From the NCBI GenBank assembly GCA_017630455.1, contig JAGBVG010000048.1:1-64000 (forward strand): a DNA stretch of 64,000 nt, written 5' to 3'. The notes beneath the pieces were generated by a model that had not been told where the DNA came from, did no database searches, and saw nothing but the letters and a program-made list of their open reading frames with translations. The position numbers and the translations under genes were made by a program. The stretch is from Alistipes sp. (GTDB lineage: Bacteria > Bacteroidota > Bacteroidia > Bacteroidales > Rikenellaceae). Shown here one piece after another: positions 17,509 to 26,200 of the stretch. Each line of letters opens with the position of its first letter. Positions within the stretch are counted from its first letter, which is position 1.

Positions 17509-19446
17509 ATGATTTCATTAGACAACCTTACCATAAGTTACGGCGGCTGGACACTCTTTGACGGCATATCGTTTATGATTAACCCCAAGGATCGCATAGG
17601 TCTTGTGGGTAAGAATGGTGCGGGAAAGACTACGCTTCTGCGTGTCATAACTGGTGAGCAGCAGCCCACCGAGGGTGCTGTGACCATAAACGGTGAGTGC
17701 ACAATAGGCTACCTGCCGCAGCAGATGCGTGTGGCAGATACCACAACCCTCGTTGCCGAGACCGCAAAGGCTTTCGACGAGGTGCTGCGCATAGAGGCCG
17801 AGATAGAGCGTCTCACAGCCGAGATAGCATCGCGTACCGACTACGAGAGTGCCGAGTATGAGGAGTTGATACACCGCCTTAGCGTGGCTAACGACCGATA
17901 TCACATCCTCGGTGGCGACACCCGCGAGGCGGATATCGAGCGTACACTCCTCGGTTTGGGATTCAAGCGCACGGACTTCGAACGTCCTACACGCGAGTTC
18001 TCGGGAGGCTGGCGTATGCGTATCGAGTTGGCGAAGTTGCTACTAAAGCGACCCTCTATATTCCTCCTCGACGAGCCTACCAACCACCTCGACATCGAGA
18101 GTATCCAGTGGCTCGAGGAGTATCTCAAAAACTACAATGGCGCGGTGCTGCTCATATCGCACGATAGAGCATTCCTCGACAATGTCACCACACGCACCAT
18201 AGAGTTGTCACTGGGTAAGGTCTACGACTATAAAGTTCCCTACTCGAAGTTTGTTGTGCTACGCGCCGAGCGCCGCGAGCAGCAGATGGCAGCGTATGAG
18301 AATCAGCAGCGACTTATCGAGAAGACCGAGGAGTTTATCGAGAAGTTCCGCTACAAGCCTACAAAGAGTAATCAGGTGCAGTCGCGCGTGAAGCAGCTCG
18401 AGAAGCTGGAGCGCATAGAGGTTGACGAGGAGGATTTGTCACGCCTAAACATCAAGTTTCCACCTGCGCCACGCTCGGGACAGATTGTTGCCGACATTAA
18501 GGGTGTGGGTAAGGCATTTGGCGAGAAACGCATCTTCGCGGGTGCGGAGTTTACCATCGAGCGCGGACAGAAGATAGCCCTTGTAGGACGTAACGGCGAG
18601 GGTAAGACCACCTTTGCCCGTATGCTTATCGGCGAGTTGGAGGCCACGGAGGGCGAGATAAAGGTGGGTGCTAATGTAAATATAGGTTACTACGCGCAGA
18701 ATCAGGATGACCTGATGGATGGTGAGTTCACGGTATTCGACACCCTCGACCGTGTGGCTGTGGGCGATGTGCGCACACGCCTCAGAGACATCCTCGGAGC
18801 CTTTCTCTTCCGCGGCGAGGATATCGACAAAAAGGTAAAGGTGCTCTCGGGCGGTGAGCGTTCACGATTGGCGATGGCGCGTCTGATGCTCGAGCCTTAC
18901 AACCTCCTTGTTCTCGATGAGCCTACCAACCATATGGATATGCGCTCGAAGGATATCCTCAAGGATGCCCTGCAGAAGTTTGACGGCACTGTGGTAGTAG
19001 TATCGCACGACCGTGAGTTCTTGGATGGTCTTGTAGACCGCATCTATGAGTTCCGCGATGGTGGCGTCAGGGAGTATCTCGGCGATATCTGGTACTTCCT
19101 CGAGAAGCGCAAGGTGGAGTCGTTGCAGGAGATTGAGCGCCACGACAAGCCAACAACGCCGACAGCAAAGGGCGAGGAGACCCCCGCAGCAGGAAAACTC
19201 TCATACGAGCAGAAGAAGGAGCAGGAGAAGCTCGTGCGCAAGCTCCGCAAGGCAGTGGAGAGCGTGGAGGAGGAGTTGGCAAAGGTAGAGAAGGAGATTG
19301 CCGACTACGACGCGCGTTTTGCCGTGGCTACGGAGTACAACGCCGATGACTACGCCAAGTATAACGCACTCAAGGAGCGTTACGACCACCTTATGCACGA
19401 GTGGGAGAAGGCATCCTATGAGTTGGAGATAACCGAACAAAGCTAA
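17509..19446 (+). CDS. ABC-F family ATPase (Uup/EttA-like)
   Basis: This is a 645-aa soluble protein with two ABC ATPase domains and no membrane segments. The first Walker A is GKNGAGKTTLL near residue 37 with signature FSGGWRMRIELAK. The second is GRNGEGKTT with signature LSGGERSRLAMAR. Both have DEPTNH followed by a D-loop Asp. Between them is the charged ABC-F linker (FRYKPTKSNQVQSRVKQLE). The C-terminal 100 residues form a Glu/Lys-rich coiled coil as in Uup. Family members act on ribosomes or DNA-replication intermediates; the exact role is unknown here. It starts 1 nt after rpe and is followed by rlmB at 8 nt. Confidence 0.93.
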   Translation: MISLDNLTISYGGWTLFDGISFMINPKDRIGLVGKNGAGKTTLLRVITGEQQPTEGAVTINGECTIGYLPQQMRVADTTTLVAETAKAFDEVLRIEAEIERLTAEIASRTDYESAEYEELIHRLSVANDRYHILGGDTREADIERTLLGLGFKRTDFERPTREFSGGWRMRIELAKLLLKRPSIFLLDEPTNHLDIESIQWLEEYLKNYNGAVLLISHDRAFLDNVTTRTIELSLGKVYDYKVPYSKFVVLRAERREQQMAAYENQQRLIEKTEEFIEKFRYKPTKSNQVQSRVKQLEKLERIEVDEEDLSRLNIKFPPAPRSGQIVADIKGVGKAFGEKRIFAGAEFTIERGQKIALVGRNGEGKTTFARMLIGELEATEGEIKVGANVNIGYYAQNQDDLMDGEFTVFDTLDRVAVGDVRTRLRDILGAFLFRGEDIDKKVKVLSGGERSRLAMARLMLEPYNLLVLDEPTNHMDMRSKDILKDALQKFDGTVVVVSHDREFLDGLVDRIYEFRDGGVREYLGDIWYFLEKRKVESLQEIERHDKPTTPTAKGEETPAAGKLSYEQKKEQEKLVRKLRKAVESVEEELAKVEKEIADYDARFAVATEYNADDYAKYNALKERYDHLMHEWEKASYELEITEQS

Positions 19447-19454
19447 TACAAAAT

Positions 19455-20192
19455 ATGGAGAAGGAGAATATTATTTTCGGTATTCGCCCTGTTGCCGAGG
19501 CCATTGAGGCACGCAAGCAGATTGAGCGAATATACATTAAGAAGGGTGCCGAGGGTGCGCTTATGAACGACCTTAAGGACCTTATGGCTCGCCACCACTT
19601 GCGTTGGCAGGAGGTACCTATCGAGAAGCTAAACCGCCTCACACGTGGCAACCACCAGGGCGTTGTGGCGCAAATGGCCGCTATCGACTACGTATCGGTG
19701 GAGGATATCTTGGAGCGCGTTCCAGAGGATGAAACACCACTTATCGTGGTATTTGACGGCGTTACCGACGTCCGTAACTTCGGCGGTATAGCACGTTCTG
19801 CGGAGTGCGCTGGTGCTCACGGTCTTATCACTCCGTTGAAGAACTCTGCACCTGTAAATGGCGATGCTATTCGTTCGTCGGCTGGTGCGTTGAACAACAT
19901 CCCTGTATGCCGCGTAGGCTCTATCCGCAATACGCTTAAGGCGCTTCAGACCGATGGGTTCCAGATTGTTGCGGCTACGGAGAAGAGTCGCAAACTTCTC
20001 TACGATGCAGATTTCCGCAAGCCTACGGTGATTGTTATGGGTGCCGAGGATAAGGGCATCTCAAAGGAGGTTCTCAAGCTCTGCGACGAGCAGCTTGCAA
20101 TTCCACTTATCGGCCGTACAGAGTCGTTGAATGTTGCTGCCGCAGCGGCTATTATGCTCTTCGAGGTGGTGCGTCAGCGTATCGGCGAATAA
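19455..20192 (+). CDS. rlmB: 23S rRNA 2'-O-methyltransferase, RlmB/TrmH (SPOUT) family
   Basis: The 245-aa protein has an N-terminal L30e-like substrate-binding domain (FGIRPVAEAIEA) and a C-terminal knotted SPOUT domain. The three SpoU motifs are DGVTDVRNFGGIARSAECAG, VMGAEDKGIS and PLIGRTESLNVAAAAAI. RlmB modifies a guanosine in the peptidyl-transferase region of 23S rRNA using SAM. Assignment to RlmB and not another TrmH paralogue rests on length and the N-terminal domain. It lies between the ABC-F gene and a YgjP-like gene with gaps of 8 and 3 nt. Confidence 0.9.
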   Translation: MEKENIIFGIRPVAEAIEARKQIERIYIKKGAEGALMNDLKDLMARHHLRWQEVPIEKLNRLTRGNHQGVVAQMAAIDYVSVEDILERVPEDETPLIVVFDGVTDVRNFGGIARSAECAGAHGLITPLKNSAPVNGDAIRSSAGALNNIPVCRVGSIRNTLKALQTDGFQIVAATEKSRKLLYDADFRKPTVIVMGAEDKGISKEVLKLCDEQLAIPLIGRTESLNVAAAAAIMLFEVVRQRIGE

Positions 20193-20195
20193 CAA

Positions 20196-20762
20196 ATGTC
20201 TATCATAAGACATAGATTAGGAGATATAGAGTGTGTGCGATCACTTCGCGCACGCTCTATTCGTCTTATGGTGCGTAGCGACGGCTCGTTGCGCGTCACC
20301 TACCCTATCTTCGCATCGCGCGCCAAAGCCATAGCCTTCGTGGAGAGCAAGGAGGCGTGGATAGTAGCCACACGTGAACGTATGGAGCAGCGCCGCACGA
20401 ACTACCCTACAATAACCCAAGAGGATGTTAAGCGACTTCGCAAGGAGGCACGCGCAACACTACCCTCGCTTATAGCAGAGTTAGCCGCGAAGTACGACTT
20501 TAACTACACATCACTGCGCATCTCTTCGGCCCACACACGCTGGGGGTCGTGCAGCGGCAATAATGGCATATCACTCTCGCTATTTATAATGCTTCTACCA
20601 CAACACCTACGCGAGTTTATCATCCTCCACGAGCTATGCCATACTCGACATCACAACCACTCCAAGGCGTTTCACACCCTACTTGACTCGCTCGTTGGTG
20701 GCAAAGAGAAGGCCCTCAACCGTGAGTTGAAGGCCTATCGTATTCCACGTGTTGTGGAGTAA
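20196..20762 (+). CDS. YgjP-like (DUF45) metallopeptidase family protein
   Basis: The 188-aa protein contains the zinc-binding motif HELCHTRHHNHSKAFH near residue 148, with a Glu next to the first His and the third His seven residues on, as in the SprT/YgjP-type gluzincin-like families. The preceding HTRWGSCSGNNGISLS segment is also characteristic of DUF45. No signal peptide is present, so it should be cytosolic. Function in the family is poorly defined. Its stop is separated by only one base from the convergent ispE stop, so the two transcripts must overlap at their 3' ends. Confidence 0.88.
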   Translation: MSIIRHRLGDIECVRSLRARSIRLMVRSDGSLRVTYPIFASRAKAIAFVESKEAWIVATRERMEQRRTNYPTITQEDVKRLRKEARATLPSLIAELAAKYDFNYTSLRISSAHTRWGSCSGNNGISLSLFIMLLPQHLREFIILHELCHTRHHNHSKAFHTLLDSLVGGKEKALNRELKAYRIPRVVE

Positions 20763-20763
20763 A

Positions 20764-21570
20764 CTACAACTGCTCGACGTGAGAGAAGAGACCCGCAAAA
20801 TCTATATCAGGTCTTTCGCGAAATAATCCAAATACCGCAGAGCCAGAGCCAGACATCGAGGCGTAAATAGCACCCGATGCAAGGAGCTTATCTTTGAGCA
20901 TCGCGATATCGCTATGCGCAGCGAGGATATGTGGCTCGAAATCATTAGTGACACTCGTCTGCCACTCCTCGATAGGTCGCTTAAGCAACTCCACAAGGCG
21001 AGTCACAGGAGGCGCTGGCTTCACATCACGATAGGCCTCGGCAGTAGAGACACCCTCATCGGGTTTCGCAACAACAAGCCACAACCCATTTAAATCTATA
21101 TCCACAGGCGACATAATCTCGCCCCTACCCTCGCACAACATCGCACGGTTGTAGACAAAAAATGGAGTATCGCTACCCAACTCTGCAGCGAGGGATGCAA
21201 GCGTAGGTTTATCCAGACCGAGTTTGTAAATCTCGTTTATCGCCATAATAACCGCCGTAGCATCCGACGAGCCACCTCCCAAACCTGCACCAAAAGGGAC
21301 ACGTTTGTCGAGGGTTATCGCAACACCACCAATGCCATAACGCTCCTGCATTAGGCGTGCGGCACGCACACAGAGATTCTTCTCCATAGGGCAATCCACA
21401 ACAATACCCTCACCTCGAAACTCAACGCCCTCGTCTGCACGCTCCACATCAATAACATCGTAGAGCCCCACGACAGGGAGCATCACAGTTTCAAGGTCGT
21501 GATAACCATCATCCCTACGGCGCAAAACATCGAGGCCGAGATTTATCTTGCAATTAGCCCTATACCTCAT
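20764..21570 (-). CDS. ispE: 4-diphosphocytidyl-2-C-methyl-D-erythritol kinase
   Basis: IspE phosphorylates CDP-methylerythritol in the MEP isoprenoid pathway. The GHMP-kinase fold is shown by CKINLGLDVLRRRDDGYHDL at the N-terminus, the ATP loop PFGAGLGGGSSDA near residue 95, and the C-terminal MSGSGSAVFG. I use the ATG at 21570 (268 aa); an upstream TTG at 21582 adds four residues. The start overlaps the 3' end of the upstream zinc-ribbon/CD225 gene by 11 nt, so translational coupling is likely. Confidence 0.95.
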   Translation of the reverse strand: MRYRANCKINLGLDVLRRRDDGYHDLETVMLPVVGLYDVIDVERADEGVEFRGEGIVVDCPMEKNLCVRAARLMQERYGIGGVAITLDKRVPFGAGLGGGSSDATAVIMAINEIYKLGLDKPTLASLAAELGSDTPFFVYNRAMLCEGRGEIMSPVDIDLNGLWLVVAKPDEGVSTAEAYRDVKPAPPVTRLVELLKRPIEEWQTSVTNDFEPHILAAHSDIAMLKDKLLASGAIYASMSGSGSAVFGLFRERPDIDFAGLFSHVEQL

Positions 21571-21955
21571 AACAAAGCGCAAACGAGAAGAATAGGAAGA
21601 ATATCAAAAGTGAGATTACGATAGAGATAACTGCAATCCATATAGATGCCTTTGCCCAACGTACAGAGGTAGCTCCTGCACTCTCCGCACCTGCAACATC
21701 GCCATTACACCAACTGGAGTCGGACTTCAAGTAGTAGATAAGCGACACGATACCGCAAGGCCAAAAGAGAATTAACGAGATTATTCCCCACGCTATGCTA
21801 TTGTATGGATTCTCACCGCGAGGCGCACTCTTAGGAGCATTATCACTTGACTTGTTATCATTTACCGCACCCTCGAAGCGATAGCCACAATGAGGACACA
21901 CATTGATGGTCGAAGCTACAAGACCACCACATTCAGGACAATTACGTGCTGACAT
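21560..21955 (-). CDS. Zinc-ribbon plus CD225/dispanin-like membrane protein
   Basis: This is a 131-aa protein. Residues 1-25 form a zinc ribbon with two CxxC knuckles (NCPECGG and VCPHCGY). After a polar linker, residues 49-118 resemble the CD225/dispanin domain (PYNSIAWGIISLILFWPCGI, then a variable loop, then AKASIWIAVISIVIS) with two membrane segments. A third short hydrophobic stretch ends the protein. Bacterial members have no well-established function. It is co-transcribed with ispE, whose start it overlaps. A minus-strand -7 box TATCTTTG lies at 21979-21986. Confidence 0.8.
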   Translation of the reverse strand: MSARNCPECGGLVASTINVCPHCGYRFEGAVNDNKSSDNAPKSAPRGENPYNSIAWGIISLILFWPCGIVSLIYYLKSDSSWCNGDVAGAESAGATSVRWAKASIWIAVISIVISLLIFFLFFSFALCYEV

Positions 21956-21978
21956 AGTTCTAAATATTAGGTTTATTA

Positions 21979-21986
21979 CAAAGATA
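21979..21986 (-). promoter_or_regulatory. Promoter -7 box for the zinc-ribbon/CD225-ispE operon
   Basis: The minus-strand TATCTTTG matches TAnnTTTG, 23 nt before the start codon. No clear -33 element is visible at the standard spacing. Confidence 0.5.
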
Positions 21987-22078
21987 CGAAAAATTTTACT
22001 TTTCTATCACCCACACCGCATATTTATTATAATGTATAACGCAGCAGTGGATATATAAGCAAATAAATAACCAAAATA

Positions 22079-22110
22079 TTTGGAAAAATAGATTGGTTTA
22101 TGTATCTTTG
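22079..22110 (+). promoter_or_regulatory. Promoter of the 93-aa conserved gene
   Basis: TTTG, 20 nt and TATCTTTG give a full consensus promoter, 32 nt upstream of the ATG at 22143. Confidence 0.75.
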
Positions 22111-22142
22111 CATAATAGCAAATTTTAATAAAACTAAATATT

Positions 22143-22424
22143 ATGGCAAATCTTAGATTTTTAAAGAAGGAGATTGACTACCGTTTGGAGGAGTTCGCAT
22201 TTGACTGTCATATGGCTATCTTCGTACAGCCAAACAAGGAGGAGGCTATCGTTGAGTTGATGTCTCGTGGTGTGGAGTTGCGCAATGCCCTCTACCACGC
22301 CGCTAACAACCCTGCTGAGCCTAAGAACCGCTCACTCGTGAAGAAGCACTATGCAGCATTGCGCCGCGATATGGATTCAAGTTTCGCATCGCTCTTCGCT
22401 GACCTCAGCGCAGTGTGTGAGTAA
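22143..22424 (+). CDS. Conserved small protein of unknown function
   Basis: This is a 93-aa soluble, probably all-helical protein (FLKKEIDYRLEEFAFDCHMA, later KKHYAALRRDMDSSFASLF). I recall similar proteins as conserved hypotheticals in Bacteroidales but cannot name a domain. It is monocistronic, with its own consensus promoter at 22079-22110 and a strong terminator at 22448-22479. That arrangement and its codon use argue for a real, well-expressed gene. It is convergent with dnaA. Confidence 0.8.
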   Translation: MANLRFLKKEIDYRLEEFAFDCHMAIFVQPNKEEAIVELMSRGVELRNALYHAANNPAEPKNRSLVKKHYAALRRDMDSSFASLFADLSAVCE

Positions 22425-22447
22425 CCCGCCTAACGGCAAGAGTTTAC

Positions 22448-22479
22448 GGAGACTATCTTTCAAGGTAGTCTCCTTTTTT
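22448..22479 (+). terminator. Intrinsic terminator after the 93-aa gene
   Basis: GGAGACTATC (22448-22457) pairs with GGTAGTCTCC (22464-22473, one G-U) and is followed by six T residues on the plus strand. Confidence 0.85.
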
Positions 22480-22494
22480 GTACCACAAAACAAG

Positions 22495-22528
22495 AGTGAC
22501 TACCCAACAAGGCTGTTGGATAGTCACT
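22495..22528 (-). terminator. Terminator hairpin after dnaA
   Basis: A stem of about 14 bp (22495-22507 with 22514-22528, one mismatch) lies 20 nt beyond the dnaA stop. The T tract is weak on the minus strand. Confidence 0.6.
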
Positions 22529-22547
22529 TATTTATAAAATCACAACT

Positions 22548-23948
22548 TTACTTACCCAAAACAAGTTTCTCAATCTCCTCAATCTGCGACTTAAACGACT
22601 TATCGGTATCCATCATATCAACAACAGCCTTGCAGCTATGGAGTACAGTGGCGTGGTTACGACCACCTATCGACGAGCCGATTACCGTGAGCGGCGCCTT
22701 GGTATGCTGCTTGGCAAGATACATAGCCACCTGACGAGCCTGCGCCACATCGCGTGTACGCTTCGAAGAGTTGAACGTATCCTCCTCGATGTTGTAATAC
22801 TCACACACCGTGCGCACGATATGCTCGATGGTAATCTCTCGCTGAGTAAGCTTCACATACACCTTCAAGATATCCTTTGCCAAAGAGATAGTCACCTTGC
22901 GACCAAGGAACGAAGCATTGGCAATAAGCGACGACAACGCACCCTCAATCTCTCGCACGTTTGCCGAGATATTATCCGCAAGATAAGCTACAACCTCCTC
23001 TGGGATATTGGCTCCGAGACGCTTAGCCTTAGCGCGAATAATCTTCAACTTCGTCTCATAATCGGGGACATTGAGGTGTGCCGAGAGACCCCACTTGAAA
23101 CGGGTAAGGAGTCGCTGCTCGATATCCTTCAACTCCACAGGCGGCTTATCCGAGGTAAGGATCAGCTGCTTACCTGCAAGCTGCAAGTGGTTGAAGATGT
23201 TAAAAAAGGCATTCTGAGTACCAGTCTTTCCCGTAAGCTCCTGAATATCGTCGATGATAAGCACATCGACCATCTGGTAGAAGTGAATGAAATCGGTAAT
23301 CTCACCATTCTTATAAGCCGTCTGGAACTGCGCCTGAAACTTATTCATCGAGACATAGAGCACCTGAAGCTCTGGATGACGCTGGCGAACCTCGTGACCA
23401 ATAGCTTGCACGATATGGGTCTTACCGAGACCCGAATCACCATAAATATAGAGCGGGTTGAAAGCGTTTGTACCCGGCGTAACAGCGATAGCCATACCTG
23501 CCGAACGCGCCAAGCGGTTACACTCACCCTCGATATGATTGTCGAATGTATAGTTGGGATTGAGCTGCGGGTCGAACATTATGCGACGCAAGCCCGGGAT
23601 CACAAACGGATTCTTGATATTTGCCGTGTCGGTAGGCTTCGAGAACTGCGGCACCGAGGCATTTACGCTCTCCGTAGGCTGCTGCTGAGCCTTGCGAGGC
23701 ACGGCATAATGAAGCTGAGTATCAGCACCGTACAGCTCTGAGATAATAGGACGAAGGTGCTGCAAGTAGCGTTTCTCAATACTTGCCACGAAGCTCTCAT
23801 TAGGCACACGGAGACGGAGATTCGCACCATCGAAACCGATAGGCCATATAGGCTTGAACCACTTGACAAACTCCTCCTCCGTAATTGTGGATTTGAGTCT
23901 ATCCAAGCAGTCTTGCCACACCTCGTTATATCTCTCTGTCTGCATCAT
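22548..23948 (-). CDS. dnaA: Chromosomal replication initiator DnaA
   Basis: DnaA binds DnaA boxes and opens oriC. From the ATG at 23948 it has 466 aa. In order: domain I (NEVWQDCLDRLK), a linker, the AAA+ domain with Walker A GDSGLGKTH and Walker B LIIDDIQ, and domain IV with the DnaA signature around SSIGGRNHATVLHSCKAV. An adjacent second ATG (23945) is equally possible; upstream non-ATG starts add an unlike N-terminus. The upstream region holds a perfect DnaA box (24136-24144), suggesting autoregulation. It stands alone, without dnaN next to it. Confidence 0.97.
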   Translation of the reverse strand: MMQTERYNEVWQDCLDRLKSTITEEEFVKWFKPIWPIGFDGANLRLRVPNESFVASIEKRYLQHLRPIISELYGADTQLHYAVPRKAQQQPTESVNASVPQFSKPTDTANIKNPFVIPGLRRIMFDPQLNPNYTFDNHIEGECNRLARSAGMAIAVTPGTNAFNPLYIYGDSGLGKTHIVQAIGHEVRQRHPELQVLYVSMNKFQAQFQTAYKNGEITDFIHFYQMVDVLIIDDIQELTGKTGTQNAFFNIFNHLQLAGKQLILTSDKPPVELKDIEQRLLTRFKWGLSAHLNVPDYETKLKIIRAKAKRLGANIPEEVVAYLADNISANVREIEGALSSLIANASFLGRKVTISLAKDILKVYVKLTQREITIEHIVRTVCEYYNIEEDTFNSSKRTRDVAQARQVAMYLAKQHTKAPLTVIGSSIGGRNHATVLHSCKAVVDMMDTDKSFKSQIEEIEKLVLGK

Positions 23949-24135
23949 AAAATGTAAGCCTCGTTTATCGAACTTCGTCAAAAATCGTTATCTTTGTCGT
24001 TTCAGCATTAGGCGATAATCCCCCTGAAACAGCTTTCACCTCTCTGTTTCAAATAGTTATGTTTTCTACCTTATTTGTTTGCTAAAATCGCCTGTGGCAG
24101 CCGTTGCTGTTATGGCGTTTTCGACAGTGCAAAGA

Positions 24136-24144
24136 TGTGGATAA
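24136..24144 (-). promoter_or_regulatory. DnaA box in the dnaA promoter region
   Basis: The minus strand reads TTATCCACA, the exact high-affinity DnaA-box sequence. Its last two bases are shared with a -7-like CATCTTTG (24130-24137), so DnaA bound here would block the promoter. It is the only perfect box I find between dnaA and the next gene. Confidence 0.7.
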
Positions 24145-24265
24145 TTTTATAAAAATAAACTAAAAAAAGAGTTGCAAAATTCATTTTTTTTAATATGGAT
24201 TTCGGAGGCATTTTTTTGGCATAAAATTTAATTCGTTGATACTATTATATATTAGGAATTTTTCG

Positions 24266-24273
24266 TATATTTG
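24266..24273 (+). promoter_or_regulatory. Promoter -7 box of the phosphohexomutase gene
   Basis: TATATTTG fits TAnnTTTG, 56 nt upstream of the ATG. No -33 element at ideal spacing is seen. Confidence 0.55.
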
Positions 24274-24329
24274 CATAATACAAATTTCGTATAGAAAATT
24301 TTTAAACCATAAATACAACTTATATCACT

Positions 24330-26075
24330 ATGGCAAATAATTTAGATCCTCAGGTATTGGCTAAGGCACAGGCGTGGCTCGATGGCAAGTATGATGATGC
24401 TACCAAGGAGCAGGTGCGTCTGCTTATTGAGAACAATCCTAACGAGCTTGTAGAGAGCTTCTACAAAGATCTCGAGTTTGGCACAGGTGGTCTTCGCGGC
24501 ATTATGGGTGTCGGCACAAACCGTATGAACATCTACACAGTAGGCGCTGCTACTCAGGGACTTGCAAACTACCTCAAGATCAACTTCGCAGGCGAGGAGA
24601 TCAAAGTTGCCATCTCTCACGACAGCCGCAACAACTCTCGTATGTTTGCCGAGCGTGTGGCCGACATCTTCGCTTCGAACGGCTTTATCGTATATCTCTT
24701 CGATGCTTTGCGTCCTACCCCAGAGCTTAGCTTCGCCATACGCGAGCTTGGCTGCCAGTCGGGTGTTATGGTAACAGCGTCACACAACCCAAAGGAGTAT
24801 AACGGCTACAAGGCATACTGGAACGACGGCTCGCAGGTAACATCTCCACACGATGTGAATATCATCGCCGAGGTGCAGAAGGTGACCGACGTAGAGCAGG
24901 TGCTCACAGGCAAGAACCCAGAGAATATCCACATCCTCGGCGAGGAGTTCGATCAGCGTTATTTGGCTGCTATCAAGGCTCTGTCGCTCTCTCCAGAGGC
25001 TGTTGCAAAGTATAACGATATGAAGATCGTCTACACACCTCTGCACGGTGCTGGTGTGAAGCTCGTACCACAGTCGTTGCGCAACTATGGCTTCAACAAC
25101 ATCATCTGCGTAGAGGAGCAGATGGTTCTCGACGGTAACTTCCCTACTGTAGCATCTCCAAACCCAGAGGAGCGCAAGACTATGGCTATGGCCATCGAGC
25201 TTGCTGAGAAGGAGGGTGCCGACTTTGCAATGGCTACTGACCCTGATGCCGACCGCTTGGGCGTGGCACTTCGCACTGGCAAGGGCGACTACGTACTTCT
25301 CAACGGCAACCAGACCCTTGTGCTGCTTATGTGCTACCAGCTCACACGCTGGGCAGAGCTTGGCAAGATCACAGGCAAGGAGTTTGTGGTAAAGACCATC
25401 GTTACATCTATGATGCCTGACGCTGTGGCAGAGCATTTCGGCGTTAAGTGCTACAACTGCCTCACAGGATTTAAGTATATCGCAAAGATCATCCGCGAGC
25501 AGGAGGGCTTGACTAAGTATATCGGCGGTGGTGAGGAGTCATTCGGCTACCTCCCTGGCGACTTCGTTCGCGACAAGGATGGTGTTGCAGCTATCACACT
25601 CGTTGCCGAGGCTGCGGCGTGGGCACGCGACACTATGGGCATCACGCTCTATGAGTGGTTGCAGCAGCTCTACGTGAAGTATGGCTTCTTCCGCGAGGGC
25701 TTGGTAAACGTGGTTCGCAAGGGTAAGGATGGTGCTGCAGAGATTCAGCAGATGATGGTAGACTTCCGCGCTAACCCTCCAAAGTCATTGCTTGGATCAC
25801 CTGTTGTTAAGATCCTCGACTACAAGACCTTGGAGGAGATCGACGTTCTTAGCGGCGAGCGCAAGCCTATCGAGGGTATCGACGACAAGAGTAATGTACT
25901 CCAGTGGCTCACCGAGGATGGCACAAAGGTGTCGGTGCGTCCATCTGGTACCGAGCCAAAGATCAAGTTCTACTTCGGCGTTAAGGCTCAGCTCGAGAGC
26001 GTTGAGAAGTTCGACGAGACCTTGGCGGCTCTCGACGCTAAGATCGAGGCTTTGGCTAAGGAGTTGAAGCTATAA
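24330..26075 (+). CDS. Phosphoglucomutase / phosphomannomutase (PGM2-like)
   Basis: The 581-aa alpha-D-phosphohexomutase interconverts hexose 1- and 6-phosphates. Its four domains are marked by the phosphoserine loop TASHNPKEYNGYK near residue 150, the Mg-binding loop DPDADRLGVA near residue 307, the sugar-specificity loop GGGEESFGYLPGD near residue 405, and the C-terminal phosphate-binding RPSGTEPKIKFY. The length fits the larger PGM2/PgcA type, not the 450-aa GlmM type. Substrate (glucose or mannose phosphate) cannot be fixed from sequence alone. It is monocistronic with the terminator at 26110-26147. Confidence 0.93.
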   Translation: MANNLDPQVLAKAQAWLDGKYDDATKEQVRLLIENNPNELVESFYKDLEFGTGGLRGIMGVGTNRMNIYTVGAATQGLANYLKINFAGEEIKVAISHDSRNNSRMFAERVADIFASNGFIVYLFDALRPTPELSFAIRELGCQSGVMVTASHNPKEYNGYKAYWNDGSQVTSPHDVNIIAEVQKVTDVEQVLTGKNPENIHILGEEFDQRYLAAIKALSLSPEAVAKYNDMKIVYTPLHGAGVKLVPQSLRNYGFNNIICVEEQMVLDGNFPTVASPNPEERKTMAMAIELAEKEGADFAMATDPDADRLGVALRTGKGDYVLLNGNQTLVLLMCYQLTRWAELGKITGKEFVVKTIVTSMMPDAVAEHFGVKCYNCLTGFKYIAKIIREQEGLTKYIGGGEESFGYLPGDFVRDKDGVAAITLVAEAAAWARDTMGITLYEWLQQLYVKYGFFREGLVNVVRKGKDGAAEIQQMMVDFRANPPKSLLGSPVVKILDYKTLEEIDVLSGERKPIEGIDDKSNVLQWLTEDGTKVSVRPSGTEPKIKFYFGVKAQLESVEKFDETLAALDAKIEALAKELKL

Positions 26076-26109
26076 AAAACCGCTTATAGGATACTCCTAT
26101 ATATAATGT

Positions 26110-26147
26110 ACGTAGCCGACATCCGCGAGTGTCGGCTACGTTTTTTT
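26110..26147 (+). terminator. Intrinsic terminator after the phosphohexomutase gene
   Basis: A perfect 12-bp stem (26110-26121 with 26130-26141), an 8-nt loop and seven T residues (26141-26147). Confidence 0.9.
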
Positions 26148-26200
26148 ATCCTATCATTCGTTATAACATTTCAGCTGGTGGTTTATAAGCGCGCACAAGG

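Larger units (their letters stand above)
23949..24329. other. 381-nt divergent intergenic region dnaA / phosphohexomutase
   Basis: No gene is visible. It contains an 8-bp inverted repeat TGAAACAG/CTGTTTCA (24025-24032, 24044-24051), one perfect DnaA box (24136-24144) overlapping a -7-like CATCTTTG on the minus strand, a long A/T-rich tract (24145-24300) and the promoter box of the downstream mutase. A single DnaA box makes a full oriC unlikely, although the A/T-rich stretch is compatible with one. Confidence 0.7.

Noticed and set aside
22638-23741. 367-codon open frame opposite dnaA
   Set aside because: It lies fully within dnaA and has no recognisable motif; dnaA explains the codon bias.
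23989-23996. Plus-strand TATCTTTG in the dnaA-mutase intergenic region as a promoter
   Set aside because: There is no -33 partner at the correct spacing, and the nearest plus-strand gene is more than 330 nt away with its own box.
24025-24300. oriC
   Set aside because: Only one perfect DnaA box and no box cluster; the A/T-rich stretch alone is not enough.
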